Assembly (NCBI GenBank): GCA_046719715.1
Contig: JBDNCJ010000001.1
Span: 62,001 to 126,000 of the forward strand
From: JANWWM01 sp046719715
Lineage (GTDB): Bacteria; Bacteroidota; Chlorobiia; Chlorobiales; Thermochlorobacteraceae
Direction of reading: 5' to 3'
Length of the DNA stretch: 64,000 nucleotides
Numbering within the stretch: position 1 is the first letter of the stretch; every line of letters starts with the position of its first letter. A model generated the notes under the pieces. The model worked only from the letters and a program-made list of their open reading frames with translations. It was not told where the DNA came from and searched no databases. Of the stretch, positions 43,022-52,181 are shown piece by piece. A program made the position numbers and the translations under genes.

Positions 43022-45292
43022 TTATGGGCGTGGCGGACGTCGCTCGTCGCGTCGACCATTTCCGCGACCGCCGCCGTCTCGATTGAACGAGCCTTCCGGA
43101 CGCGGTTCACGGGGCGGACGCTCCACATAGCCTTCAGGCTTCGGAAGCAAGGCTTTCGCTGAAAGTTTCAAGCGAGTTTTGCCCGTCTTCGGGTCTTTTT
43201 GAACGTCAATGAGTTTAACAGCGATGCGCTCGCCGGCTTTGAGTTTATCGCTGGCTTTGGCGACACGCTCGTATGAAATTTCAGAGATGTGAAGCAGTCC
43301 TTCGATTTTCGGAAGAATCTCTACGAATGCGCCGAGTTCGTCTCGCACTTCTTTGACGAGCGCGTTTTCATAAACGGTTCCAACTTCCGGCTCACTTGTC
43401 AGTTGCTTGATTCGCGCCATCGCACGTTCCGCGCCGTCGCCGCTCACCGAAGCAATCGTTACCGTGCCGTCGTCGGCAATGTCGATTTCCGTGCCTGTTT
43501 CGGCAATAATGCCGCGAATGGTCTCGCCGCCTTTACCGATAACGGCGCCGATTGCGTCAATGGGAATTTGCATCGTCGTCAGGCGCGGCGCATACTTCGA
43601 GAGATCCGGGCGCGGTGCGGCGATGGCTTTTTCCATTTCGCTGAGAATATGCAATCGACCCTGCTTGGCTTGGTCTAACGCTTTGATGAGAATGTCGTAA
43701 TCAAGCCCATCGATTTTGATGTCCATTTGGCAAGCCGTAATACCCTCTTTGGTTCCCGCAACTTTGAAATCCATATCGCCCAAATGGTCTTCACTGCCGA
43801 GAATATCGGAGAGGACAGCGTAACGGTTGCCTTCTTTGATAAGTCCCATCGCGATTCCTGCGACGGGCTTTTTAATTGGAACGCCTGCGTCCATTACTGC
43901 CAAAGTGCCGCCGCAAACTGACGCCATTGAGGATGACCCGTTCGATTCCAAAATATCGGAGACAATGCGCATCGTGTACGGAAACTCCGTTTCGCTCGGC
44001 AACATCATCTTAATGGCGCGCTCGGCAAGGTGTCCATGTCCGATTTCACGGCGACCGACGCCCGTCATTCTACCGACTTCGCCAACCGAAAACGGCGGAA
44101 AATTATAGTGAAGCATGAATCGCTTCTCAGGTTCTTCCACAAGCGTGTCGACAAGTTGCGCGTCTTTGCTTGTGCCGAGCGTGAGCGTAACGAGGGCTTG
44201 CGTTTCGCCACGAGTAAAAAGTGCTGAACCGTGCGCGCGCGGCAATAACCCAAGTTCAATCGAGATTGGGCGCACGCTGACAAGGTCTCGTCCGTCGAGC
44301 CGCTTGCCGCCGTTCAGGACGACCTCGCGCATTGCCTTCTTTTCAAGGTCGTGAATGATTCCTTTGATGGCTTTTTCGTTGAGGTAGATGGCTTTCTCTG
44401 GATTCGTAGCAAGAACTTCATCAGTTACTTCGGCTTTGAATTTATCCAGCGCCAAACGAAGGGCTTCTTCATAAACGGATTTGGTTTTATCGGCGCGTTC
44501 TTCTTTTTGAAGCGGCTCTTGCGCAAGGGCATAGAGTTTATCATAACAAGCAGATGCGATGAAATCCTTCAAATCATCAGGAAAGATAGGGGGCGTGAAG
44601 GAACGCTTCGGTTTTCCACATTCCTTCATCATCTCTTCAATCACGGCGCATATTTTTTTGATGACCTCGTGCCCGAATTGAATCGCGGCAAGCATATCGG
44701 CTTCGGAAATTTCCTGCATTTCGCCTTCAAGCATGCAAATTGTATTCTTCGTGCCGCCGATGCAAATATCCATATCCGATTCATCTAACTCTTCGGTATG
44801 CGGATTGACAATGAACGCGCCGTTGATTCTGCCCACACGCACTTCCGCCATGGGTGTGTAGAAAGGAATATCGGAAAAGCATAGTGCCGCCGAAGCCGCC
44901 ACGCCGCCGAGCACGTCGGCATCGTTGGTGCGGTCGGAAGAAATTACGCTGGCAACGATTTGCGTCTCGTTGTAAAATCCATCAGGGAAAAGCGGGCGAA
45001 GCGCACGGTCAATGAGGCGTGCTGAAAGGACTTCCTTTTCCGACGGTCTTCCCTCGCGCTTGACAAAGCCGCCCGGAAACCGTCCCGCCGCCGAGTATTT
45101 CTCACGAAATTCAACTTGAAGCGGAAAAAAATCTTGATTCGGCGCGGCTTCTTTCTTGGCAACCGCCGTTGCTAACACCATTGTGTCTTCCATTGAAACC
45201 ACAACGGCACCGTCGGCTTGCTTTGCCATTTTGCCGGTTTCAATTTTCAGGACTTTCCCTTGTCCCAAATCAATTTCTCTTGTAAAAACCAT
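43022..45292 (-). CDS. pnp: Polyribonucleotide nucleotidyltransferase
   Basis: PNPase is a phosphorolytic 3'-5' exoribonuclease of the degradosome. The 756-residue protein shows the two RNase PH-like cores (GRFPGGFVKREGRPSEKE in the first; ETQALVTLTLGTSKDAQ and DILGSEDHLGDMDFKVAGT in the second), then a KH domain (IGAVIGKGGETIRGI) and an S1 domain (LVKEVRDELGAFVEIL). The C-terminus carries an extra Arg/Gly/Pro-rich tail of about 40 residues (FNRDGGGRGNGRRDERRPPR) likely to bind RNA. The gene is transcribed alone, with a terminator close behind, and is divergent from the str operon. Confidence 0.96.
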   Translation of the reverse strand: MVFTREIDLGQGKVLKIETGKMAKQADGAVVVSMEDTMVLATAVAKKEAAPNQDFFPLQVEFREKYSAAGRFPGGFVKREGRPSEKEVLSARLIDRALRPLFPDGFYNETQIVASVISSDRTNDADVLGGVAASAALCFSDIPFYTPMAEVRVGRINGAFIVNPHTEELDESDMDICIGGTKNTICMLEGEMQEISEADMLAAIQFGHEVIKKICAVIEEMMKECGKPKRSFTPPIFPDDLKDFIASACYDKLYALAQEPLQKEERADKTKSVYEEALRLALDKFKAEVTDEVLATNPEKAIYLNEKAIKGIIHDLEKKAMREVVLNGGKRLDGRDLVSVRPISIELGLLPRAHGSALFTRGETQALVTLTLGTSKDAQLVDTLVEEPEKRFMLHYNFPPFSVGEVGRMTGVGRREIGHGHLAERAIKMMLPSETEFPYTMRIVSDILESNGSSSMASVCGGTLAVMDAGVPIKKPVAGIAMGLIKEGNRYAVLSDILGSEDHLGDMDFKVAGTKEGITACQMDIKIDGLDYDILIKALDQAKQGRLHILSEMEKAIAAPRPDLSKYAPRLTTMQIPIDAIGAVIGKGGETIRGIIAETGTEIDIADDGTVTIASVSGDGAERAMARIKQLTSEPEVGTVYENALVKEVRDELGAFVEILPKIEGLLHISEISYERVAKASDKLKAGERIAVKLIDVQKDPKTGKTRLKLSAKALLPKPEGYVERPPREPRPEGSFNRDGGGRGNGRRDERRPPRP

Positions 45293-45456
45293 TGTTTGAA
45301 TTGCGATTAGTTACAGCGCGACCACTTCGCGCCTAAGGTTATCTATCGTATTAAAGCGGGCGAATATAGAGAATATGTAGGGGTTTGTGAAACCGCTCAA
45401 CGCCCAACAACGCCTCATTTTTTTGAAAAGCACCTGAAAAATTCCTGTTAGAAATT

Positions 45457-45486
45457 TTGAAAATCAAGTCGAAACCTCTACCTTTG
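45457..45486 (+). promoter_or_regulatory. Promoter of Bacteroidetes type before the str operon
   Basis: TTG at 45457-45459, a 19-base spacer, and TACCTTTG at 45479-45486 match the TTG-N19-TAnnTTTG pattern of Bacteroidetes housekeeping promoters exactly. Transcription would start near 45493, leaving a leader of about 250 bases before rpsL. The same pattern occurs ahead of the tRNA gene at 56.2 kb. Confidence 0.6.
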
Positions 45487-45741
45487 CAATCCTTTTTGGA
45501 AGGTAGTGCCGCCAAAAACATACTTCACACGCGCTAAACCCGCATAAACAGAGGAGTTTTGGCATTCGGCTGAAGCGTTGAGCGACAAATCATTGAGCGA
45601 CAAACCAGAAGGTAAGATGAAATGTCAAAGCCAATCGCTCCCAAAGGTGATGTGCCGACGGCAATGAATTTCCGAAGAGCGTTCAGATAAATTTTTTTTT
45701 CAGAGGTTAATTTTGCATCGCATCAGACTTAAAGCAAAGCA
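45487..45741 (+). other. Long untranslated leader of the str operon
   Basis: This 255-base stretch has no long gene. It contains a 12-base direct repeat TTGAGCGACAAA at 45578-45589 and 45593-45604, and a short frame of 22 codons (45622-45690, starting MSKPIAPKGDVP) with AAGG ahead of it. A TAATTTTG element at 45708-45715 could be a second, nearer promoter but lacks TTG at the right distance. It may be a regulatory leader; no known riboswitch class is recognised. Confidence 0.4.
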
Positions 45742-46158
45742 ATGCCAACGATACAACAATTAGTTCGCAAAGGAAGAAGTTCGAAAGCGTTTAAGACCGC
45801 CTCGCCAGCGCTTGAAAGTTGTCCTCAAAAGCGTGGCGTATGCACGCGCGTGTATACAACAACCCCGAAAAAGCCGAATTCTGCACTCCGCAAAGTGGCA
45901 AAAGTTCGTCTTTCAAATCAAGAAGAAGTGATTGCTTACATTCCGGGAGAAGGGCATAATCTCCAAGAGCACTCCATTGTGCTCATTCGTGGCGGTCGTG
46001 TTAAAGATCTTCCCGGTGTTCGCTACCACATTGTTCGTGGTTCACTGGATACGGCGGGTGTCGCAAATCGCGGTCGCTCTCGCTCCAAATATGGTTCTAA
46101 GAAAGCACAACCAGCGGCGGCGGGCAAAGGTGCGCCGGCGGCGAAAGGTAAAAAATAA
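45742..46158 (+). CDS. rpsL: 30S ribosomal protein S12
   Basis: S12 lies at the decoding centre and controls accuracy of tRNA selection. The 138 residues include CTRVYTTTPKKPNSALRKVAKV, here noted by its core TPKKPNSALRK, which holds the lysine classically altered in streptomycin resistance, and GGRVKDLPGVRYHIVRG. The C-terminus has an Ala/Lys-rich tail (QPAAAGKGAPAAKGKK), making it slightly longer than usual. First gene of the str operon, 17 bases before rpsG. Confidence 0.97.
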   Translation: MPTIQQLVRKGRSSKAFKTASPALESCPQKRGVCTRVYTTTPKKPNSALRKVAKVRLSNQEEVIAYIPGEGHNLQEHSIVLIRGGRVKDLPGVRYHIVRGSLDTAGVANRGRSRSKYGSKKAQPAAAGKGAPAAKGKK

Positions 46159-46175
46159 TTGAACGAACGAAGACT

Positions 46176-46643
46176 ATGCGTAAGAAATCATCAAATAGAA
46201 GCGGCTCACTCGGCGACCCAAAATATCAGGATCCCGTTGTAGAGCGTGCCATCAATGCAATTATGGAGCGCGGCAAGAAAAATATCGCCCGCAATATCGT
46301 CTATAGAGCGTTTGATATTATGGAGAAAAAAAATCAAGAAAATCCCCTCGAGACGTTCCGAAAAGCGGTTGCAAACGTGGCGCCTGTCGTGGAAGTTCGC
46401 GGTAAGCGCATTGGTGGAGCAACCTACCAAATTCCGATTGAAGTACGCGCCGATCGACGTCTTGCCCTTGCAATGCGTTGGATTAAAGAAAATTCCGTCA
46501 AGCGCGGCGGACGCTCAATGGCGGATAAGTTCGCCGCCGAACTTTTGGACGCATCAAACAATCAAGGCAACTCGGTGCGTAAAAAAGAAGAAGTTCATAA
46601 AATGGCAGAAGCGAATAAAGCCTTTTCGCATTTCCGATTCTAA
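46176..46643 (+). CDS. rpsG: 30S ribosomal protein S7
   Basis: S7 organises the head of the 30S subunit near the E site. The 155-residue length is normal. It shows NRSGSLGDPKYQDPVVERAI near the start, VEVRGKRIGGATYQIPIEV and the C-terminal EVHKMAEANKAFSHFRF. Second gene of the str operon; fusA follows after 46 bases. Confidence 0.97.
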   Translation: MRKKSSNRSGSLGDPKYQDPVVERAINAIMERGKKNIARNIVYRAFDIMEKKNQENPLETFRKAVANVAPVVEVRGKRIGGATYQIPIEVRADRRLALAMRWIKENSVKRGGRSMADKFAAELLDASNNQGNSVRKKEEVHKMAEANKAFSHFRF

Positions 46644-46689
46644 TCATTTTTAGTCAGTCATAATCGAAAACTGAATCCGACACACGACA

Positions 46690-48810
46690 ATGCCCAGACA
46701 GATTGCGTTAGATAGAGTGAGAAATATCGGGATTTCCGCACACATCGATGCCGGAAAAACCACCACCACCGAGCGTATTCTTTATTACACCGGTCGCGTC
46801 CACCGATTGGGTGAAGTTCATGATGGCGCGGCAACAATGGACTGGATGGAACAAGAAAAAGAACGCGGAATTACAATCACTTCGGCTGCGACAACATGTT
46901 TCTGGACGGCTAAATATGGAAACTTCAAAGATAAAAAGCATCGAATCAACATCATTGATACGCCTGGGCACGTGGACTTTACCGTTGAAGTCGAGCGTTC
47001 TCTGCGCGTGCTTGATGGTGCAGTCGCCTTGTTTGATTCGGTTGCAGGGGTTCAACCCCAATCAGAGACCGTGTGGCGACAAATGAATAAGTATAAAGTG
47101 CCGCGCATCGCATATGTGAATAAAATGGATAGAATCGGTGCGAATTTCTTGAATGTCGTTAAGATGATTCAAGAACGCCTGAAGTCGCGTGCCGTTCCGA
47201 TTCAACTTCCTATCGGTGAAGGCGATATGTTCAAGGGATTTGTGGATTTGATTCGCATGAAAGGGCTTATCTATGATGCTGAAGACGGAACAACTTACCA
47301 TGAGGTTGAGATTCCTGCCGATATGGCGGAAAGCGTGAAGCAGTGGCGCACGAATTTGATTGAATCGGTGTCGGAAGTCAATGACGCACTTTTGGAAAAA
47401 TATCTCGGCGGCGAAGAGCCGACGGAAGAAGAAGTTCGCTCCGCCCTTCGCGAAGCCTGCTTGAAGCTCATTCTTGTCCCGATGCTCTGCGGTTCATCGT
47501 TCAAAAACAAAGGCGTTCAATTTATGCTCGACGCTGTTGTGGATTATTTGCCGTCCCCGCTTGATATTGCAGTGGTGAAAGGTACCGACCCGAAAACGGG
47601 CAATGAATTGACGCGCAAGGTGTCTGATGACGAACCCTTTTCAGGTCTTGCGTTTAAGATTGCGACAGACCCCTTTGTTGGTCGTTTAACATATGTGCGC
47701 GTCTATTCAGGAAAAGTGAGTTCGGGAAGCTATGTCATCAATGCGACAAACGGAAAGAAAGAGCGTGTTGGACGGGTGCTCCAAATGCACGCCAATCACC
47801 GAGAAGACTTGGAAGAAGGGCTGGCGGGAGAAATCGTTGGAATTGTTGGATTGAAAGATACGCGAACAGGGGATACACTTTGCGAAGAGGGAAAACTAAT
47901 TGTGCTCGAAAAAATCGTGTTCCCTGAACCCGTCATTCAAATTGCCATCGAGCCCAAGACGAAAGCGGACTCTGAAAAAATGAGTATTGCGCTTCAAAAA
48001 CTTGCAGAAGAAGACCCGACCTTCCGCGTCAAAACCGATGAAGAAACCAATCAAACGATTATTTCGGGGATGGGCGAATTGCACCTTGAAATCATTGTGG
48101 ATAGAATGAAGCGTGAGTTCAAGGTTGAAGCGAACATCGGCAAACCGCAAGTGGCTTACAAAGAAACCATTCGCAAACGCGTTGAAGCAGAAGGAAAATT
48201 TGTGCGCCAGTCGGGCGGTAAAGGTCAGTTTGGATTGGTAAATCTCTATGTAGAGCCATCGGAAAAAGGAAAAGGATTTGAGTTTGTCAATGAAATCAAA
48301 GGCGGAGCAATTCCAAAAGAATATATCCCTGCGGTTGAAGATGGCATTGAAGAAGCATTGAAGAATGGCGTGCTTGCAGGCTATCCGATGCAAGACATAA
48401 AGGTAACTTTGTTTGATGGAAAATATCACGAAGTTGACTCATCGGAAATGGCGTTCAAAATTGCAGGTTCAATCGGGTTCAAAGAAGGTGCGCGCAGAGC
48501 GAACCCTGTGCTTCTCGAGCCGATTATGGCGGTCGAAGTAACAACACCCGAAGATTATATGGGATCTGTTATGGGCGACCTCTCAAGTCGTCGCGGACGA
48601 ATTGAAGGCATGGAAGCGCGACCCGGAGAGCAAGTCATTACCGCAAAAGTGCCGCTTGCAAACATGTTTGGTTATTCAACCGATTTGCGCTCGATGTCGC
48701 AAGGACGCGCAAACTACACAATGGAGTTCTTCGCATATGAAGAAGCGCCGAAAGCAGTCGCCGATGAAATTATTGAGAAGAGTGGCGCAAAAGCGGCAGC
48801 CGAAGTATAA
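46690..48810 (+). CDS. fusA: Translation elongation factor G
   Basis: EF-G is the GTPase that drives ribosomal translocation. The 706 residues carry G1 AHIDAGKTTTTERIL, switch II DTPGHVDFTVEVERSLRV and G4 VNKMDRIGANF, then domains II-V (GMGELHLEIIVDRMKREF in III, and GYSTDLRSMSQGRANYTMEF near the end). No second fusA is present in the window. Third gene of the str operon. Confidence 0.97.
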   Translation: MPRQIALDRVRNIGISAHIDAGKTTTTERILYYTGRVHRLGEVHDGAATMDWMEQEKERGITITSAATTCFWTAKYGNFKDKKHRINIIDTPGHVDFTVEVERSLRVLDGAVALFDSVAGVQPQSETVWRQMNKYKVPRIAYVNKMDRIGANFLNVVKMIQERLKSRAVPIQLPIGEGDMFKGFVDLIRMKGLIYDAEDGTTYHEVEIPADMAESVKQWRTNLIESVSEVNDALLEKYLGGEEPTEEEVRSALREACLKLILVPMLCGSSFKNKGVQFMLDAVVDYLPSPLDIAVVKGTDPKTGNELTRKVSDDEPFSGLAFKIATDPFVGRLTYVRVYSGKVSSGSYVINATNGKKERVGRVLQMHANHREDLEEGLAGEIVGIVGLKDTRTGDTLCEEGKLIVLEKIVFPEPVIQIAIEPKTKADSEKMSIALQKLAEEDPTFRVKTDEETNQTIISGMGELHLEIIVDRMKREFKVEANIGKPQVAYKETIRKRVEAEGKFVRQSGGKGQFGLVNLYVEPSEKGKGFEFVNEIKGGAIPKEYIPAVEDGIEEALKNGVLAGYPMQDIKVTLFDGKYHEVDSSEMAFKIAGSIGFKEGARRANPVLLEPIMAVEVTTPEDYMGSVMGDLSSRRGRIEGMEARPGEQVITAKVPLANMFGYSTDLRSMSQGRANYTMEFFAYEEAPKAVADEIIEKSGAKAAAEV

Positions 48811-48873
48811 CACAACAGAAAATTGAGTTTAACAACAACCACTTGTAACTGCTAACTTTGGAGGAATCCAACA

Positions 48874-50055
48874 ATGGCTAAAGAGAATTTCAAGAGAGAC
48901 AAACCGCACGTGAACATCGGCACGATTGGACACGTTGACCACGGTAAAACCACGCTCACGGCGGCAATCACTAAAACGCTCTCCGAGCGCGGCATGGCGC
49001 AAGCATTGGCTTACGACCAAATTGACAAAGCTCCCGAAGAAAAAGCACGCGGCATCACAATTTCAACATCACACGTTGAATACGAAACGGATAAGCGTCA
49101 CTACGCGCACATCGACTGCCCCGGACACGCTGACTATATCAAAAACATGATTACCGGTGCTGCCCAAATGGACGGTGCAATCCTTGTGGTCGCCGCAACC
49201 GACGGACCGATGCCGCAAACGCGCGAACACATCTTGCTTGCCCGCCAAGTCAATGTGCCGTCAATCGTTGTCTTTTTAAACAAAATTGATATTGCGGACC
49301 CAGAACTTGTTGAACTCGTTGAAATGGAACTTCGCGAGTTGCTTTCTGCTTACAAATTCCCGGGTGATGAAATCCCGATTGTACGCGGCTCGGCACTCGG
49401 CGCACTCAACGGAGAAAAACAATGGGTGGATTCTGTTGTGAAATTGATGGAAGAAGTCGATCGTTATATCCCGACGCCCGTACGTGATGTTGATAAACCG
49501 TTCTTGATGCCGGTTGAAGACGTCTTCACGATTCAAGGTCGTGGAACAGTCGCGACCGGACGCGTCGAACGCGGAAGAATCAAGTTAAACGAAGAAGTCG
49601 AACTGATTGGATTAGGTCCAACAAAAAAATCAGTCGTGACCGGTATCGAAATGTTCCGCAAAAGTCTTGAGGAAAGCCAAGCGGGTGATAATGCGGGACT
49701 GCTTCTGCGCGGCATTGAAAAGAGTGAAGTTGAGCGCGGTATGGTTATCGCAAAACCCGCCAGCATCACGCCCCATACGAAATTTAAAGCGCAAATTTAC
49801 GTATTGAAAAAAGAAGAAGGCGGACGCCACACATCGTTCTTCTCAGGTTATCGTCCGCAATTCTACTTCAGAACGACGGACGTGACCGGCGTCGTTACGC
49901 TTCCAGCCGGTGTGGATATGGTGATGCCCGGCGATAACGTAACCGTTGAAGTAGAACTCATTACGCCCGTTGCGATGGACAAAGGCTTGAACTTCGCGAT
50001 TCGCGAAGGCGGCAGAACCATTGGCGCAGGCGCAGTCTCCGAAATCATTGCGTAA
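48874..50055 (+). CDS. tuf: Translation elongation factor Tu
   Basis: EF-Tu delivers aminoacyl-tRNA to the ribosome. The 393 residues show G1 GHVDHGKTTLTAAI, the effector loop KARGITISTSHVEY, DCPGHADYIKNMI and NKIDIADPELV; the G4 Asp is in NKID. GGAGGA lies directly ahead of the ATG, as expected for a highly expressed gene. It is the last gene of the str operon: a terminator follows at 50077. Confidence 0.98.
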   Translation: MAKENFKRDKPHVNIGTIGHVDHGKTTLTAAITKTLSERGMAQALAYDQIDKAPEEKARGITISTSHVEYETDKRHYAHIDCPGHADYIKNMITGAAQMDGAILVVAATDGPMPQTREHILLARQVNVPSIVVFLNKIDIADPELVELVEMELRELLSAYKFPGDEIPIVRGSALGALNGEKQWVDSVVKLMEEVDRYIPTPVRDVDKPFLMPVEDVFTIQGRGTVATGRVERGRIKLNEEVELIGLGPTKKSVVTGIEMFRKSLEESQAGDNAGLLLRGIEKSEVERGMVIAKPASITPHTKFKAQIYVLKKEEGGRHTSFFSGYRPQFYFRTTDVTGVVTLPAGVDMVMPGDNVTVEVELITPVAMDKGLNFAIREGGRTIGAGAVSEIIA

Positions 50056-50076
50056 GTAACGATTTGAATAGGAATG

Positions 50077-50109
50077 AGGGGCGTTTGTTTCGGCAGACGC
50101 TCCTTTTTT
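50077..50109 (+). terminator. Rho-independent terminator after tuf
   Basis: An 11-bp stem with two G-U pairs (50077-50087 with 50094-50104) closes a TTTCGG loop and is followed by a six-T tract to 50109. It lies 21 bases after the tuf stop and separates the str operon from the S10 series. Confidence 0.85.
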
Positions 50110-50149
50110 ATCCAAAATTAGATACAGAAATTTAGACACAGAAAAAGAC

Positions 50150-50461
50150 GTGGCAGCGCAACAAAAAATCCGCATCAAGCTCAAATCATACGACCATAGT
50201 TTGGTTGATAAGTGGGCGGAAAAAATTATCGATGTCGTCAAACAAACGGACGCAATCATTTCCGGTCCGATTCCGCTCCCGACGGAATCGCAGGTTTATA
50301 CCGTCAACCGCTCGCCCCACGTTGACAAGAAATCGCGCGAACAGTTCATGATTGCGTCGCATAAACGTTTGATTGAAATCATCAACCCAAGCGGCAAAAC
50401 AATCGACTTGCTCATGAAAATCGAGCTGCCAAGTGGCGTTGATGTCGAAATCAAGAGTTAA
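50150..50461 (+). CDS. rpsJ: 30S ribosomal protein S10
   Basis: S10 is a 30S head protein that also acts with NusB in antitermination. The 103 residues read QQKIRIKLKSYDHSLVDKWA, GPIPLPTE, and HKRLIEIINPSGKTIDLLMK, all standard. The start is GTG 50150, 41 bases after the tuf terminator. It opens the S10 series; the promoter must lie in the short AT-rich gap or transcription must read through. Confidence 0.97.
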   Translation: MAAQQKIRIKLKSYDHSLVDKWAEKIIDVVKQTDAIISGPIPLPTESQVYTVNRSPHVDKKSREQFMIASHKRLIEIINPSGKTIDLLMKIELPSGVDVEIKS

Positions 50462-50520
50462 TACAACAACAGATTCATTAACCGCTGTTTCCAAACGGTG
50501 AGTTACAAAATCGAACACAC

Positions 50521-51153
50521 ATGAGTGCAATTCTAGGAAAAAAAGTCGGAATGACGAGCATCTATGATGCCAAAGGTAAAGTCGTTCCATGTACCGTAAT
50601 TGAAGCGGGACCATGTTTCATCTCACAAGTAAAGACCGTTGATAAAGAAGGGTATAACGCCTACCAATTTGCGTTCAACGAAAAACGTGAAGACCGTACG
50701 CCTAAGCCCCAAATCGGACACTTCAAAAAAGCAAATGTGAAACCCGTTTATGAAGTGGTTGAATTTCGCAAGGAAGTCGTTGGGCTGGAATTGAACACCG
50801 GCGACGTCGTTAAAGCCGATGTGTTCAAAGAAGGCGAAAAGGTTGACGTGGTCGGCACTTCAAAAGGCAAAGGATTTGCAGGGGTTGTCAAGCGTCATCA
50901 CTTTGGAGGCGGATTCAGAACGCACGGACAATCCGACCGAGAGCGGGCTCCCGGCTCGATGGGGGGGTCGTCGCATCCGTCTCGCTCTTTCAAAGGACTG
51001 AAAATGGGCGGCAGAATGGGCGGAGAGCGCGTTACAGTTCGCAACTTGGTTGTTGTGAAAGTGATTGCCGACTCTAATTTGATTGTCGTGCGCGGCGCGG
51101 TTCCGGGACCGAAAAACGCATACCTTCAAATCACCACCGCAAAGAAACCATAA
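50521..51153 (+). CDS. rplC: 50S ribosomal protein L3
   Basis: L3 is one of the first proteins to bind 23S rRNA and reaches the peptidyl transferase centre. The 210 residues include AILGKKVGMTSIYD at the start, GFAGVVKRHHFGGGFRTHGQS, the loop bearing the Gln often methylated in other bacteria, and GRMGGERVTVRNL. Standard position between rpsJ and rplD. Confidence 0.97.
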   Translation: MSAILGKKVGMTSIYDAKGKVVPCTVIEAGPCFISQVKTVDKEGYNAYQFAFNEKREDRTPKPQIGHFKKANVKPVYEVVEFRKEVVGLELNTGDVVKADVFKEGEKVDVVGTSKGKGFAGVVKRHHFGGGFRTHGQSDRERAPGSMGGSSHPSRSFKGLKMGGRMGGERVTVRNLVVVKVIADSNLIVVRGAVPGPKNAYLQITTAKKP

Positions 51154-51188
51154 TCATCAAGCCGTAACGATTAAACGTAGCAACAAGA

Positions 51189-51815
51189 ATGGAACTCAAA
51201 GTTTTGAAAAAGGACGGAACGGACAGCGGCGAGATGATTGCGCTCAACCCTGAAATTTTCGAAATTCAACCGAGCGATCACGCAATCTATCTCGATGTCC
51301 GCTCAATTCGCGCCAATCAACATCAAGGCACGCACAAGGTAAAGTCGCGCTCCGAAGTTCGCGGTGGCGGCAAGAAACCGTATCGTCAAAAGGGCACCGG
51401 CGGTGCACGTCGCGGAACCCAACGCTCTCCTTTAATGCCGGGCGGCGGCGCAATTTTCGGACCTCAACCGCACGATTACGTCGTCGGCATCAACAAGAAA
51501 GTTAAAACGCTGGCGCGCAAGTCGGCATTGGCTTACAAAGCAAAAGCAAACGCGATTTTCGTCGTCGAAGATTTTACGCCCGAAGTCATCAAGACGAAAG
51601 AAATTGCAAGCACACTCAAAAACCTAGGCATTGCAGGAAAGAAGACGCTGTTCCTGACCGCAGGTAAAAACGACGTGCTTTACAAATCAGGACGAAACAT
51701 TCCGACCTTGAACGTGTTGGAAGCCAATAAAGCATCAACCTACGACATTCTGGATAACAAAGTGCTGTTGCTCCAAAAGAGTGCCGTTAAAGCCCTTGAA
51801 GAAAATCTTTTGTAA
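51189..51815 (+). CDS. rplD: 50S ribosomal protein L4
   Basis: L4 lines the peptide exit tunnel with an extended loop. The 208 residues show RANQHQGTHKVKSRSEVRGG, GRNIPTLNVLEANKASTYDI and the basic loop KKPYRQKGTGGARRGTQRSP that reaches the tunnel. In E. coli L4 also represses the S10 operon; whether it does so here is unknown. 12 bases before rplW. Confidence 0.97.
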   Translation: MELKVLKKDGTDSGEMIALNPEIFEIQPSDHAIYLDVRSIRANQHQGTHKVKSRSEVRGGGKKPYRQKGTGGARRGTQRSPLMPGGGAIFGPQPHDYVVGINKKVKTLARKSALAYKAKANAIFVVEDFTPEVIKTKEIASTLKNLGIAGKKTLFLTAGKNDVLYKSGRNIPTLNVLEANKASTYDILDNKVLLLQKSAVKALEENLL

Positions 51816-51827
51816 CGGAGATAAAAT

Positions 51828-52142
51828 ATGACCAACGTGTTAGTAAGACCGCTTCTCACCGAAAAAATCTTGAAACTGCAAGAAGAGAAGAACCAATATG
51901 CATTTGAGATTCAAGACGGTGCAACAAAAGAAGAAGTGAAAAAAGCCGTAGAGTCCAAGTTCGGCGTTCAAGTGATTTCGGTGCGCACCATGAACAAAAA
52001 AGGTAAAGCGAAAGCACAAATGACGCGCAAAGGCATTCGATACGGCAAGCATTCCGATACAAAGCGCGCCCTTGTTACGCTCGCCAAAGACAGTAAAATC
52101 GACTACTACGCCAATACGGGCGCATCTGAAAAAAAAGACTAA
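51828..52142 (+). CDS. rplW: 50S ribosomal protein L23
   Basis: L23 sits at the tunnel exit and docks trigger factor and SRP. The 104 residues contain VLVRPLLTEKILKLQEE, YAFEIQDGATKEEVKKAVES and the flexible basic loop KKGKAKAQMTRKGIRYGK. A polar tail (GASEKKD) ends it. ACGGAG lies before the ATG. Confidence 0.96.
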   Translation: MTNVLVRPLLTEKILKLQEEKNQYAFEIQDGATKEEVKKAVESKFGVQVISVRTMNKKGKAKAQMTRKGIRYGKHSDTKRALVTLAKDSKIDYYANTGASEKKD

Positions 52143-52181
52143 AGGCATAACAGATCTCGAAAAGTTTAATCACGACGCATC

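Noticed and set aside
48853..48860. TAACTTTG as a promoter element right before tuf
   Set aside because: It lacks TTG at the right distance and overlaps the ribosome site GGAGGA, leaving no room for a leader; probably chance.
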